Of a DNA stretch of 64,000 nucleotides, positions 17,606-26,166 are shown one piece after another. The notes under the pieces are model-generated. The model had not been told where the DNA came from. It made no database searches and worked only from the letters and a program-made list of their open reading frames with translations. Numbering within the stretch: position 1 is the stretch's first letter; every line of letters begins with the position of its first letter. Location: positions 124,001-188,000 of the forward strand of contig JAZOLO010000016.1 of assembly GCA_045653035.1 (NCBI GenBank). The letters are read 5' to 3'. Position numbers and translations under genes: made by a program. The DNA comes from RGIG6353 sp045653035. GTDB taxonomy: Bacteria > Bacillota > Clostridia > Oscillospirales > SIG627.

Positions 17606-18113
17606 TTTCTTTACCTCCAGAGACTTCGTTTACTATGAATTTTGTATATGCAAGGGTCGCGAATGCATAAACGGATGCGCGTATGATTTTCGTTTCATCT
17701 GTATCGTCGGGTGAAAAACGGCGCTCAAAGCTTTCTGGTGCAAAAACGTTTTTTAAGGCACTTTCAAGCTCATCGCAAAATATATTGTAAAGCTCCTTTA
17801 CCGAGTATCTTTTCATAAGATGTGCAATGACCTCGCATATTTCGGATATGGGAAGAAACTGCTTGAATACACACACTACAACAAAGTAGGCAAGATGCAC
17901 TCTGTCGTATCTCTTATTAACGGGAGGCTTAACTATCTTCTGCTTTACGTAGTTGTTTATCATGTGGGAGGTAAAGGTCATTTCAATTTCTTTATTAAAG
18001 AAGGAAACGTGTCTTTGTACCACCGACAAAACCTGATCTGCATAAAGCTCAACGTCGGGAAATTCTTCCCAACGGGGACAGTGAAAATTTATATATTCTT
18101 CTTTTCTTGTCAT
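17598..18113 (-). CDS. DUF1836 domain protein
   Basis: A 171-residue soluble protein with the DUF1836 pattern: an N-terminal W-x-x-x-P-D-x-x-L-Y-x-D-Q-V segment, then a helical region with INNYVKQKIVKPPVNKRYDR that resembles the MerR-type winged-helix wing and linker, then helices. The family is common in Clostridia and is suspected to bind DNA, but its function is unknown. ATG 18113 is preceded by a GGAG site and a good minus-strand promoter. The coupling to the PfoR-like gene suggests the two act together. Confidence 0.82.
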   Translation of the reverse strand: MTRKEEYINFHCPRWEEFPDVELYADQVLSVVQRHVSFFNKEIEMTFTSHMINNYVKQKIVKPPVNKRYDRVHLAYFVVVCVFKQFLPISEICEVIAHLMKRYSVKELYNIFCDELESALKNVFAPESFERRFSPDDTDETKIIRASVYAFATLAYTKFIVNEVSGGKEND

Positions 18114-18137
18114 TTTTATCTCCTTTCGATTTGTTTT

Positions 18138-18166
18138 ATAATATCACAACATTAAATTTTCGTCAA
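18138..18166 (-). promoter_or_regulatory. Promoter of the DUF1836-PfoR unit
   Basis: On the minus strand TTGACG (18161-18166), 17 bp, TATTAT (18138-18143), with TGTGA before the -10. It is divergent from, and only about 15 bp away from, the plus-strand promoter at 18181. Confidence 0.8.
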
Positions 18167-18180
18167 GTATTTCAAAACTA

Positions 18181-18209
18181 TTGACAAAAAAGTCCATCTG
18201 TGATAACAT
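18181..18209 (+). promoter_or_regulatory. Promoter of acyl-CoA synthetase gene
   Basis: TTGACA (18181-18186), 17 bp, TAACAT (18204-18209), with TGTGA before the -10. The leader is about 58 nt and ends in GAAAGGTG. Confidence 0.78.
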
Positions 18210-18272
18210 AGTATCGAAAACAAGCAAATGTAATTTGCAATAACGAATAACGATATCGAAAGGTGAATTATT

Positions 18273-19976
18273 ATGGAATACAAAGTAAAATACGCACCCC
18301 TCCGTGACTTCTATTCTATAAAGGAGCTTCTTGAAACGTCAGCAAATGACACTCCCGACAAGTATGCATTTTGCTATAAGAAGAACGGGGAAGTGGTAAA
18401 CGTTACATATAAGGAGTTCCGCAGAGTGACTCAGGCTCTCGGTACGGCACTCAGTCACCGCGGTCTTACCGAGGGACATATTGCGTGTATCTCAGAAAAT
18501 CGCTACGACTGGATTGTAACCTATCTTACAGTGCTTCAGTCAAAGACTGTTTTCATTCCCATTGATGCTGAGCTTCCTCAGTCAAACGTAGAGCACATTC
18601 TCGATGCAGGTGATGCAAGAGTTTGCTTCTGCTCTGAAAAGTATGAAAAGCGTTTCATGGAAACAGAAACAGACCTTTCAAAGATTGAATACTTCATTTC
18701 ATTTGACAGAGAAGAGCATGACGGAAAGTACCTTTCTATGCTCCGACTTATCGAGGAGGGCGAGAAGTATTTGAACGAGGGCTCAACACTCTTCATTGAC
18801 GAAACAAGAGACGAGTACGCTGTAAAGCTTATTTCCTACACCTCTGGTACAACAGGACTTTCTAAGGGCGTTATGCTTTCCGAGCATAATATCGTATCAT
18901 GTATCAAGTACGGACTTCAGGTAGCACACGTTTATGATAAAACTCTTTCCGTGCTTCCTTATCATCACACCTACGAGGCTATCCCTGCACTTCTCGTTGA
19001 GCTCAGATGTAACGTAACCATCTGCCTTAACGATAGCCGTGCGGCAACACTTCGTAATATGCTTCTCTTTAAGCCAGAGCATATCTACCTTGTGCCTGCC
19101 TTCGTTGACGTATTCTACAAGAAGGTTTGGGAGAATATCGATAAGCAGGGCAAGACAAAGACCATCAAGGCGGCAATCAAGCTTTCAAACGGTCTTCGCA
19201 AGGTTGGAATTGACGTAAGACGTAAGATTTTCGCGGCAATTCACAAGGCATTCGGCGGTGAGCTTAAGCTTATCGTTTGCGGTGGTGCACCCCTTAGAGC
19301 AGAGGTTGCAGAGTTCTTTGATGCAATAGGCATCTCACTTCTCAACGGCTACGGAATCACAGAATGTTCACCTCTTGTAAGTGTAAATCAGGAGGAAACA
19401 AACGACCCCAACTCTGTTGGCTATACACTTCCTTGCATCGAGGTTAAGATTGATAACCCCAACGAGGAAGGTCACGGCGAAATATGCGTTAAGGGCGACA
19501 TCGTAATGATGGGCTACTACAAGAACGAGGAAGAAACGAAGAAGGTTCTCACCGAGGACGGCTGGTTCCATACAGGCGACTACGGAATGATAAACAAGAA
19601 GGGTCAGCTTTGTATTACAGGCAGAAAGAAGAACCTCATCGTTCTTAAGAACGGCAAGAACATTTATCCCGAAGAAATTGAAAACTACATCGCTTCTATC
19701 AAGTATATCAAGGAAGTTATGGTATACGCTCTTGAAGAAAACGGACAGGAGGTAGCTCTCTGTGCCGAGGTATTCCCCGATAAGGCAACTGTTGAGGAAA
19801 TGGGTATCGGTGACAACCTTGCAGAGCGTCTTAAGGCAGATATCAAGGCGGCAACAACCGAGCTTCCCGTATACAAGCAGATTTCAAAGGTAGTGGTAAG
19901 AGATAAGGAATTTGTCAAGACCACCACAAACAAGATAAAGCGTCAGGCACCCGAAAATAAAACCCTTGACAATTAA
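18273..19976 (+). CDS. Long-chain acyl-CoA synthetase-like AMP-binding enzyme
   Basis: A 567-residue adenylate-forming enzyme. The P-loop motif SYTSGTTGLSKGVML lies near residue 190, the A5 motif GYGITECSPLVS near 360, the A7 aspartate in GWFHTGDYG near 430, and GRKKNLIVLKNGKNIYPEEIE near 450; the conserved C-terminal lysine region KTTTNKIKR is present. The NGYGITE and GRKKN patterns point to fatty acyl-CoA synthetases (FadD/ACSL type), which convert fatty acid, ATP and CoA to acyl-CoA, AMP and pyrophosphate. The chain length it prefers is not visible. It has its own promoter and is followed directly by the pheS T-box promoter. A paralog of exactly equal length is encoded at 39344-41047. Confidence 0.88.
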   Translation: MEYKVKYAPLRDFYSIKELLETSANDTPDKYAFCYKKNGEVVNVTYKEFRRVTQALGTALSHRGLTEGHIACISENRYDWIVTYLTVLQSKTVFIPIDAELPQSNVEHILDAGDARVCFCSEKYEKRFMETETDLSKIEYFISFDREEHDGKYLSMLRLIEEGEKYLNEGSTLFIDETRDEYAVKLISYTSGTTGLSKGVMLSEHNIVSCIKYGLQVAHVYDKTLSVLPYHHTYEAIPALLVELRCNVTICLNDSRAATLRNMLLFKPEHIYLVPAFVDVFYKKVWENIDKQGKTKTIKAAIKLSNGLRKVGIDVRRKIFAAIHKAFGGELKLIVCGGAPLRAEVAEFFDAIGISLLNGYGITECSPLVSVNQEETNDPNSVGYTLPCIEVKIDNPNEEGHGEICVKGDIVMMGYYKNEEETKKVLTEDGWFHTGDYGMINKKGQLCITGRKKNLIVLKNGKNIYPEEIENYIASIKYIKEVMVYALEENGQEVALCAEVFPDKATVEEMGIGDNLAERLKADIKAATTELPVYKQISKVVVRDKEFVKTTTNKIKRQAPENKTLDN

Positions 19977-19994
19977 GCTTGACTGTGCTAAAAT
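19966..19994 (+). promoter_or_regulatory. Promoter of pheS-pheT
   Basis: TTGACA (19966-19971), 17 bp, TAAAAT (19989-19994). The -35 overlaps the last codons of the acyl-CoA synthetase gene. Confidence 0.85.
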
Positions 19995-19999
19995 ACCCC

Positions 20000-20224
20000 T
20001 GTATGAAACGCAAAGACGGAGACAGCGTTGCGGAAGAATAAGTCCAAAGAGAGGGTAGGCAGCTGAAAATACCCGACTTATCTGCAAATAGCATTTCACT
20101 CCCGAGCGGGCAGGGTGAAAGAATAGTAGTCTTGCACGGAAGCCACCGTTAAAGGGCATAAAAGTTATAAATTTGAGTGGTAACGCGGATATCCGCCTCT
20201 GGCTTCAGGGGCGGATTATTTTTA
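20000..20224 (+). promoter_or_regulatory. T-box riboswitch, tRNA-Phe responsive
   Basis: The leader between the pheST promoter and pheS has the T-box hallmarks: an AG-bulge segment (AGAGAGGG, 20048-20055), a stem with arms ATAAGTC and GACTTAT, the conserved T-box core GAGTGGTAACGCGG (20175-20188), and a terminator hairpin (arms 20191-20200 and 20207-20216, then ATTATTTTTATT). The likely specifier codon is TTC (Phe) at 20095-20097, by comparison with the layout of known pheS leaders. Uncharged tRNA-Phe would pair with the T-box core and block the terminator, allowing pheST expression. The class is certain; the exact specifier position is inferred. Confidence 0.93.
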
Positions 20225-20242
20225 TTGAAAAGAGGATGTTGT

Positions 20243-21280
20243 ATGAAAGAAAAACTACTTGAGATTTCCGCATCGGCAGAATCGGCTATACTGTCGGCAT
20301 CGACGGAAAGTGCTCTTCAGGAGGTTAAGGTAAAGGTTCTCGGTAAAGAGGGAACACTCACCGTCCTTCTAAAAGAGCTTCCTAAAATCGACCCTGCGCT
20401 TCGTCCCGAAATGGGCAAGGCGGTAAACGAAGTTAAGAATAAGCTTACCGAAATGATTGAGGCAAGACGTGAGGAGATAAAGCTCAAGGCATCGGAAATT
20501 CCCGCTGACTTTGACTTTACAATCCCAGGTACTGCCCCTATGTCAGGCGGACTTCACCCCATAACGCAGATGCGTTATGACCTTGACGACGCTTTTCGTT
20601 CAATGGGCTTTGAAATCTATCAGGAGGACGATATTACAACAGAGTATTACGCCTTCGATAAGCTCAATTTCCCTCCCAACCACCCTGCCCGTGAGAGTAT
20701 GGATACCTACTGGATTGAGGGACACGACAGCGGAAACGCCGAGGACAAGCTTTGTCTTCGTCCCCACCTTACAGGCGGCTCTGTAAGATATATGCAGACA
20801 CACAAGCCCCCTTACCGCTTCGTATACCCTGGACGAGTTTACAGAAACGAAACTACCGATGCACGTCACGAAAGAGCATTCTTCCAGTATGAAGCACTTA
20901 TCGTTGACCGTGACTTCACCTTTACCGCAGGTAAGGTAATGATAAAGAGTATTCTTTCCAAGGTGTTCGGAAAGGACGTTCCCGTTCGTATGAGAGCAGG
21001 CTTTTTCCCCTTCGTTGAGCCTGGCTTTGAAATTGATATGGGTTGTCTTGTTTGCGGAGGAAAGGGCTGTAGTGTATGTAAGCACGTAGGCTGGATTGAG
21101 ATTATGCCCGGTGGTACACCTCACCCCAACGTGCTCCGTGCCGCAGGGCTTGACCCCGACGAATACACAGGCTTTTACGTAAATATCGGTCTTGACCGTC
21201 TTGTTATGATGCGTTACGGCGTTGATGACGTAAGACTTTTCCATAGCACCGATTTAAGATTTTTAGAGCAGTTCCATTAA
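20243..21280 (+). CDS. pheS: Phenylalanyl-tRNA synthetase alpha subunit
   Basis: A 345-residue class II aminoacyl-tRNA synthetase subunit. I start it at ATG 20243 behind AGAGGA; the longer frame from 20177 runs through the T-box terminator and is not real. The N-terminal coiled-coil arm (about residues 1-85) is followed by the catalytic core with GGLHPITQM, motif 2 FVYPGRVYRNETTDARHER with FFQYEALIVD, and motif 3 GLDRLVMMRYGVDDVRLF. A four-cysteine segment CLVCGGKGCSVCK (near residue 272) is part of the core and may bind zinc. It forms an alpha2-beta2 enzyme with the pheT product and charges tRNA-Phe. The gap to pheT is 13 nt. Confidence 0.97.
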   Translation: MKEKLLEISASAESAILSASTESALQEVKVKVLGKEGTLTVLLKELPKIDPALRPEMGKAVNEVKNKLTEMIEARREEIKLKASEIPADFDFTIPGTAPMSGGLHPITQMRYDLDDAFRSMGFEIYQEDDITTEYYAFDKLNFPPNHPARESMDTYWIEGHDSGNAEDKLCLRPHLTGGSVRYMQTHKPPYRFVYPGRVYRNETTDARHERAFFQYEALIVDRDFTFTAGKVMIKSILSKVFGKDVPVRMRAGFFPFVEPGFEIDMGCLVCGGKGCSVCKHVGWIEIMPGGTPHPNVLRAAGLDPDEYTGFYVNIGLDRLVMMRYGVDDVRLFHSTDLRFLEQFH

Positions 21281-21293
21281 GGAGGGAAGAATA

Positions 21294-23738
21294 ATGAAAT
21301 TATCACTTAACTGGATTAAAGACTACGTTGCGCTTCCCGACGATATGGATTTAAAACAGCTTGCTTTTGACCTTACTATGTCAACGGTTGAAGTTGAGGG
21401 AGCACACGAGCTTGCACGTGACTTTGACGGCATCGTTGTGGGAGAAATCAAAGAGGTTCTTCCTCACCCCAACGCCGATAAGCTTCGCATCTGTAAGGTT
21501 GATATTGCAGACGGCGAAATTCACGATATCGTTTGCGGAGGCTCGAACCTTGAGGTAGGACAGAGCGTTGTAGTTGCTTGTCCCGGCTCGTTTGTCCGTT
21601 GGCACGGAGAGGGCGACAAGGTAGAGATAAAGAATGCAAAGCTCCGCGGAGTACCCAGCTTCGGTATGATTTGTGCCGCAGTTGAGGTAGGACTCTCTGA
21701 CCTTTTCCCTGCAGAGGGTGAGCATGAAATAATGGACGTGACCTCCTTTGGTATTCCTGCAGGCACACCACTGGCAAAGGCTTTTGACCTTGACGATATC
21801 ATTCTCGAAATTGATAATAAGTCTATGACAAACCGCCCCGACCTTTGGGGACATTACGGCATTGCAAGAGAGCTTTCGGCACTCTACAATTTGCCCCTCC
21901 GTGAGTTTAAGCCTTTTACTCCCGATACAAAAGAGGAAATGCCCATTAACATTGCTGATACAAAACGCTGTCCCAGATACATCGGCGTAAAAGTGGAGGG
22001 ACTCTCGGTAAAACCCGCACCTTTTGAGATGCAGACAAGACTCTGGAAGGTAGGTCAGCGTCCCATAAACGCCCTTGTTGACGTTACAAACTACGTTATG
22101 ATGGCAACGGGTCAGCCTACTCACGCCTTTGATGCGGATAATATTGCAGGCGGTATCACAGTACGCCGTGCAGATGATAAGGAAAAGCTTTTACTCCTCA
22201 ACTCAAAAGAGCTTGAACTGTCGGCTGACGACCTTGTAATTGCCGATAACGACGGTGCTGTAGCACTTGCAGGCGTTATGGGCGGGGCTAAGGATTCTAT
22301 CCTCCCCGATACAGAAAAGGTTATTCTTGAGGTAGCAAACTTTGAAAGCTCGGGTGTCAGAAGAACTGCACTCCGCTATGACAACAGAACAGAGGCTTCT
22401 TCAAGATATGAAAAGGCAGTTGACCCCGAAAGATGCGACATTGCCCTTTCTATGACGATGGAAATTCTCAAGGGACTTTATCCCGAAATGAAGGTTACAG
22501 CCTTCACCGACAAGTATCCCGAAAAGCTCGTAAAGAAGGAGCTTGATGTTGAACTTTCTTGGCTTGAAAGAAGACTCGGCAAGAAGCTTACAAAGGAAGA
22601 AGTATCGAAGAAGCTTGGACTTCTCGGCTTTGAGGTTACCTTTACCGATGAGAATATGCACATCGTTGTTCCTACCTGGCGTTCAACAGGTGACGTTTCC
22701 ATAAAGGCTGATATTATGGAAGAGGTAGCACGTATGTACGGCTACGAGAACTTTGAGCCGACACCCATCGTTACAAGCTTCGAGGGTGCTATCAACCAGC
22801 TTGACCACGACCTTGTAAGAAAGATTAAGGAATACCTTGCAATCCGTGTAGGTATGCAGGAAATTTTTACCTATCCTTGGATGAGCGATACTTATGCTCT
22901 TGCTATTCTTGAAAACACCGATAAGGTATTGAAGCTTTCAACACCTCCTTCACCCGACGAGAAGTTTATCCGTTCAACGCTTCTTCCAAATATCTGCCGT
23001 GCAGTTGCCAAGAATGAGCGTTTCTACAGTGAGTTTGGGGTATTTGAAGAAGCACAGATTTTCATCGACGATAACTACACCTCAAAGTATGACGAAAAAG
23101 AGCTTCTTCCCACACAGGAGCGTCATATTGCAGGTGCTTTCACTGCACCCTCAGATGCAGTACCCGCACTCTTCCGTAAGGCAAAGGGTGCTTTAGAGAA
23201 TATGGCAAGATATACCCACATGGAAGCCTTCTCCTTTGAGAGAATAGAAAAGCCTTACTGGGCAGACAGCACTGTTTGGCTCAATATTACTCTTGGCGGT
23301 AAGGTTATAGGACATCTGGCACTTCTTTCAAAGAAGGCATCACTCCTTTGCGGTATCAAGAATCTTGCAACAGTACTATTTGAGATAAACACCGATGCTC
23401 TTAAACCTTTTACTTCAAGAACAAACGTATTCACTCATATAGCAGAATATCCTACTATCGAGTACGACGTATCACTCCTCTTTGACGTGAATACAAAGTG
23501 GGCGGAGATTAAGGAAGCAGTCCTCAAAAAGAAGAATAGCGATAGCTTCCTTCAGGACGCAGATTTTGTTGACGAGTATAAGGGGGCTCAAGTTCCCGAG
23601 GGCAAGAAGTCGGTAACTATCCGCCTCACCCTCGGCTCAAACGAAAAGACTCTCACTTCAAACGAAATAGAAGCATGTGCCAACACCGTTATAAAATTCC
23701 TAGTGAAAAATCTCGGTGCAGAAATGAGAACGAAGTAA
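21294..23738 (+). CDS. pheT: Phenylalanyl-tRNA synthetase beta subunit
   Basis: An 814-residue protein of normal length for bacterial PheT. Domains in order: an N-terminal EMAP/tRNA-binding OB fold (about 40-150, with VVGEIKEVLPHPNADKLRIC), the B3/B4 editing domain with NALVDVTNYVMMATGQPTHAFD (about 250-275), the B5 domain (about 400-475, LSWLERRLGKKL), the catalytic-like core, and the C-terminal ferredoxin-like anticodon-binding domain (about 720-814, AEYPTIEYDVSLLFD). It edits mischarged Tyr-tRNA-Phe and binds tRNA as part of the PheRS heterotetramer. A GGAGGG site lies just before the ATG, and a strong terminator follows. Confidence 0.97.
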   Translation: MKLSLNWIKDYVALPDDMDLKQLAFDLTMSTVEVEGAHELARDFDGIVVGEIKEVLPHPNADKLRICKVDIADGEIHDIVCGGSNLEVGQSVVVACPGSFVRWHGEGDKVEIKNAKLRGVPSFGMICAAVEVGLSDLFPAEGEHEIMDVTSFGIPAGTPLAKAFDLDDIILEIDNKSMTNRPDLWGHYGIARELSALYNLPLREFKPFTPDTKEEMPINIADTKRCPRYIGVKVEGLSVKPAPFEMQTRLWKVGQRPINALVDVTNYVMMATGQPTHAFDADNIAGGITVRRADDKEKLLLLNSKELELSADDLVIADNDGAVALAGVMGGAKDSILPDTEKVILEVANFESSGVRRTALRYDNRTEASSRYEKAVDPERCDIALSMTMEILKGLYPEMKVTAFTDKYPEKLVKKELDVELSWLERRLGKKLTKEEVSKKLGLLGFEVTFTDENMHIVVPTWRSTGDVSIKADIMEEVARMYGYENFEPTPIVTSFEGAINQLDHDLVRKIKEYLAIRVGMQEIFTYPWMSDTYALAILENTDKVLKLSTPPSPDEKFIRSTLLPNICRAVAKNERFYSEFGVFEEAQIFIDDNYTSKYDEKELLPTQERHIAGAFTAPSDAVPALFRKAKGALENMARYTHMEAFSFERIEKPYWADSTVWLNITLGGKVIGHLALLSKKASLLCGIKNLATVLFEINTDALKPFTSRTNVFTHIAEYPTIEYDVSLLFDVNTKWAEIKEAVLKKKNSDSFLQDADFVDEYKGAQVPEGKKSVTIRLTLGSNEKTLTSNEIEACANTVIKFLVKNLGAEMRTK

Positions 23739-23743
23739 GAATT

Positions 23744-23775
23744 AAACGGACTGTGATTTTTCACAGTCCGTTTTC
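23744..23775 (+). terminator. Terminator after pheT
   Basis: Perfect 13-bp stem (23744-23756 / 23761-23773), TTTT loop, T-rich tail. Confidence 0.9.
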
Positions 23776-23835
23776 TGTATAATTTAATACAAAAAGAAGA
23801 AAAATATTAAAAATTGAATTTTTTTGAAAAAATAC

Positions 23836-23864
23836 TTGACATTTTCAATATACTGTGATAATAT
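23836..23864 (+). promoter_or_regulatory. Promoter of the tRNA pair
   Basis: TTGACA (23836-23841), 17 bp, TAATAT (23859-23864), with TGTGA before the -10. It starts about 59 bp upstream of tRNA-Met. Confidence 0.85.
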
Positions 23865-23894
23865 ATACAAGCACTCGTTATGGAGTGCCGATAT

Positions 23895-23971
23895 GGCGGA
23901 ATAGCTCAGTTGGCTAGAGCATTCGGTTCATACCCGACAGGTCGTTGGTTCAAGTCCGACTTCCGCTACCA
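23895..23971 (+). tRNA. tRNA-Met (CAT), elongator type
   Basis: A cloverleaf folds with acceptor GGCGGAA/TTCCGCT, D-arm GCTC/GAGC, anticodon CAT at 23929-23931, T-arm with GGTTCAAGTCC, and encoded CCA at 23969-23971. The paired position 1-72 (G-U) and the lack of three G-C pairs in the anticodon stem argue against an initiator tRNA. An Ile tRNA with lysidine at the CAT anticodon is less likely, given similarity to known elongator Met tRNAs. Confidence 0.93.
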
Positions 23972-23988
23972 TTTCCGCTTTACGATAT

Positions 23989-24063
23989 GGCCCGTTGGTC
24001 AAGCGGTTAAGACACGGCCCTTTCACGGCTGTAACATGGGTTCGATTCCCGTACGGGTCACCA
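23989..24063 (+). tRNA. tRNA-Glu (TTC)
   Basis: Acceptor GGCCCGT/ACGGGTC, anticodon loop CTTTCAC with TTC at 24022-24024, T-arm GGGTTCGATTCCC, discriminator A, encoded CCA at 24061-24063. It lies 17 nt after tRNA-Met and shares its promoter. Confidence 0.95.
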
Positions 24064-24097
24064 AAAAAGAACGAAGTTTTACTTCGTTCTTTTTTTA
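24064..24097 (+). terminator. Terminator after tRNA-Glu
   Basis: Stem AGAACGAAGT/ACTTCGTTCT with TTT loop and an uninterrupted T-run, directly after the CCA end. Confidence 0.92.
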
Positions 24098-24100
24098 TCC

Positions 24101-24305
24101 AAGCCGACAGGCTTGGTATATCATCACGCGACAGCGTGTATATCATCAACAAAGGCAAAGCCGTTGTTGTATCTTATCACCCGCAGGGTGTATAAATACT
24201 GTCGGCTTGATGATATACAAAACTTCGTTTTGATTATATGCAAGGCTTACGCCTTGATTTAACCCGAGAGGGAGACTGCCGTAAAGAAAACAGTCCTGTG
24301 GACTG
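24101..24305. repeat. Tandem cluster of short variable hairpins with GATGATATA spacers
   Basis: At least seven small stem-loops with 3-4 nt loops follow one another: AAGCC-GACA-GGCTT (24101), CACGC-GACA-GCGTG (24125), AACAAAGGC-AAA-GCCGTTGTT (24148, one mismatch), CACCC-GCA-GGGTG (24179), AAAAC-TTC-GTTTT (24219), CAAGGC-TTAC-GCCTTG (24241) and CAGTCC-TGT-GGACTG (24291). Several are separated by TATATCATC-like spacers, which occur once in inverse orientation (GATGATATA, 24209-24217). AAGCCGACAG (24101-24110) recurs inverted at 24199-24208, making a long outer inverted repeat. There is no credible gene from 24098 to 24390. The region also holds one copy of an 11-bp repeat. Confidence 0.7.
24261..24271 (+). 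repeat. 11-bp direct repeat, left copy
   Basis: AACCCGAGAGG, identical to 26912-26922. The two copies bracket the restriction-modification genes. Confidence 0.5.
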
Positions 24306-24390
24306 CAAAACAATATTACAGTAACTTTAAAGAAACTACACGCTTATTACATAAATTTATTGAGTTTATATTTTACACAAATGAAAGGGA

Positions 24391-24418
24391 TTGAATTTTT
24401 TGAAAAATATGCTATACT
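24391..24418 (+). promoter_or_regulatory. Promoter of the restriction-modification pair
   Basis: TTGAAT (24391-24396), 16 bp, TATACT (24413-24418). It would put the transcript start about 18 nt before the methylase start codon, just ahead of the AGGAGG at 24428-24433. Confidence 0.55.
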
Positions 24419-24441
24419 TAAATAAAAAGGAGGGTGGAATT

Positions 24442-26166
24442 ATGCAACCTGAAATATCTCTTGCTACGGCTCGAAATTGGTCAAGGTTAAACGCTGATTT
24501 TACTTCAAAACTTACTACTCGGGCAAATAAACGTTTATCAAAAAAAATAATTCTACCTGTGGAATATCTATCAAACGATGATAATATTTCAATAATAAGC
24601 GAAATTTTATCCTTTGTTAATGAGAATAAAATAGATGTCTTTTCTGTTGTATATACTCTTGCAATCAAACAGTTGAAGTTAGCAGGGATATATGGTTTAA
24701 CACATGTTCAAAAAGTTATAAATGATTACCCTTGTTCTATAAATCAAGGATTATATCAATTTGCAATTCCTAGTGATGAACGTGATTTGCTTGGATTGAT
24801 TTATCAGGGGATTTTAATGGAGGGAAAAAAGAATAAGATAGGTTCATATTATACTCCTAGAGATATTGTTCGCAATATGACATCTTTTATTTCCTTTGAA
24901 AATGAAGAATTATTGTTAGATCCGTGTTGCGGTAGTGGCTCTTTTTTATTAGAACTCGACGCAAAACCACATCAAATTTTTGGATTTGACAATGATGAAA
25001 TTGCAGTTTTTATTTGTAAAGTAAACTTATTATTAAAGTATAAAGCGTACTCATTTTCACCTCAAATTTATTGTATTAATTTTATTGATAATAGTGATTT
25101 TTTATTGCAATTTAATATTCGATTTGATTATATAATTACTAATCCTCCTTGGGGAGCTAGTTGTGAAGCTTTACATTATATCCCCGAAATCACTTCAAAA
25201 GAATCCTTTTCATATTTCTTTGTCAATGCTTATAGTTTTTTAAAAGAAAATGGTATAATAAGATTTTTATTTCCTGAATCTATATTAAATGTCAAAGTTC
25301 ACAAAGATATTCGTTCATTTATATTGAAAAATGGAACAATAAACTCTATTACATTGTATGATGGTACGTTTTCAGGTGTAACAACTCACTATGTTGATAT
25401 AGAAGTTCATAATAAAAAGGATTCACGCTTAATAAATATATATACTCCTGAAAAATTGTTTGTTATAGATAAACAATCTTTTTATGCAACAGAAAATCTT
25501 GTTTTTAACTTTCAAAATAATATAGACTCTGAAATAATAAATAAAGTTAATTGTCTAAAAAGATACACATTAAAAGATAGTATTTGGGCTTTAGGTATTG
25601 TAACGGGGGATAATAAAAACAAATTGTATAAAATGCCATTAGATGGCACTGAGCATATTTATACGGGCAAAGAAATTCTTCCTTACCGCCTTTCTTCTCC
25701 TCAAAATTATGTCATATATAATAGAAATAATTTCCAACAAGTTGCTAAAGAAGAATATTATCGTGCAACTGAAAAATTGGTTTATAAATTTATTTCTAAT
25801 AAATTGGTATTTGCTTATGATGATACAAAATCTCTGTTTCTAAATAGTGCAAATATCTTGATACCTAACATCCCCAATATGTCAATTAAAACAGTTTTAG
25901 CGTTTTTGAATTCGGATATGCTTCAATATTTATATAGTGTGCTGTTTTCTGAAATCAAGATATTAAAAGGAAATTTATGCGAATTGCCTTTCCCGCAAAT
26001 TACAAAAAAACAAGATTTTGAATTATCTAGTAATGTGCAAAAAGTTATAGATGGAAACAATCAATATGTAGAATCAATCCAAGATGAAATTTTTTCTATT
26101 TACGGAATTACAAATGAACAAAAGAAATATATTAAGGAGAAGTTGAATGGAATATTTAATAAATGA
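24442..26166 (+). CDS. N6-adenine DNA methyltransferase (TaqI/Eco57I-like)
   Basis: I start this 574-residue protein at ATG 24442, 8 nt after AGGAGG; the upstream TTG at 24391 falls on the promoter. The catalytic core has motif X/leading GSYYTPRDIVRNM, the SAM-binding motif I DPCCGSGSFLLEL (near residue 155) and motif IV ITNPPWGAS (near 233), which define gamma-class adenine-N6 methylases. The C-terminal half, with GIVTGDNKNKLY and later LNSDMLQYLYSVLF...GNLCELPFPQI, resembles the TaqI-type target recognition domain. It would protect host DNA against the nuclease encoded next, with which it overlaps by 20 nt. The gene is visibly more AT-rich than its neighbours, a sign of transfer. Recognition sequence unknown. 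Confidence 0.88.
   Translation: MQPEISLATARNWSRLNADFTSKLTTRANKRLSKKIILPVEYLSNDDNISIISEILSFVNENKIDVFSVVYTLAIKQLKLAGIYGLTHVQKVINDYPCSINQGLYQFAIPSDERDLLGLIYQGILMEGKKNKIGSYYTPRDIVRNMTSFISFENEELLLDPCCGSGSFLLELDAKPHQIFGFDNDEIAVFICKVNLLLKYKAYSFSPQIYCINFIDNSDFLLQFNIRFDYIITNPPWGASCEALHYIPEITSKESFSYFFVNAYSFLKENGIIRFLFPESILNVKVHKDIRSFILKNGTINSITLYDGTFSGVTTHYVDIEVHNKKDSRLINIYTPEKLFVIDKQSFYATENLVFNFQNNIDSEIINKVNCLKRYTLKDSIWALGIVTGDNKNKLYKMPLDGTEHIYTGKEILPYRLSSPQNYVIYNRNNFQQVAKEEYYRATEKLVYKFISNKLVFAYDDTKSLFLNSANILIPNIPNMSIKTVLAFLNSDMLQYLYSVLFSEIKILKGNLCELPFPQITKKQDFELSSNVQKVIDGNNQYVESIQDEIFSIYGITNEQKKYIKEKLNGIFNK

Noticed and set aside
20177..20242. N-terminal extension of pheS
   Set aside because: The extension runs through the T-box core and terminator; ATG 20243 has a proper site.
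23880..24233. 117-codon open frame over the tRNA genes
   Set aside because: It covers two tRNA genes and the terminator behind them, so it is not coding.
24101..24305. CRISPR array
   Set aside because: The hairpins differ in sequence, have no equal-length repeats or unique spacers of about 30-36 bp, and there are no cas genes.
24391..24441. Upstream TTG start for the methylase
   Set aside because: The TTG is the promoter -35 box; the ATG at 24442 has a perfect AGGAGG.
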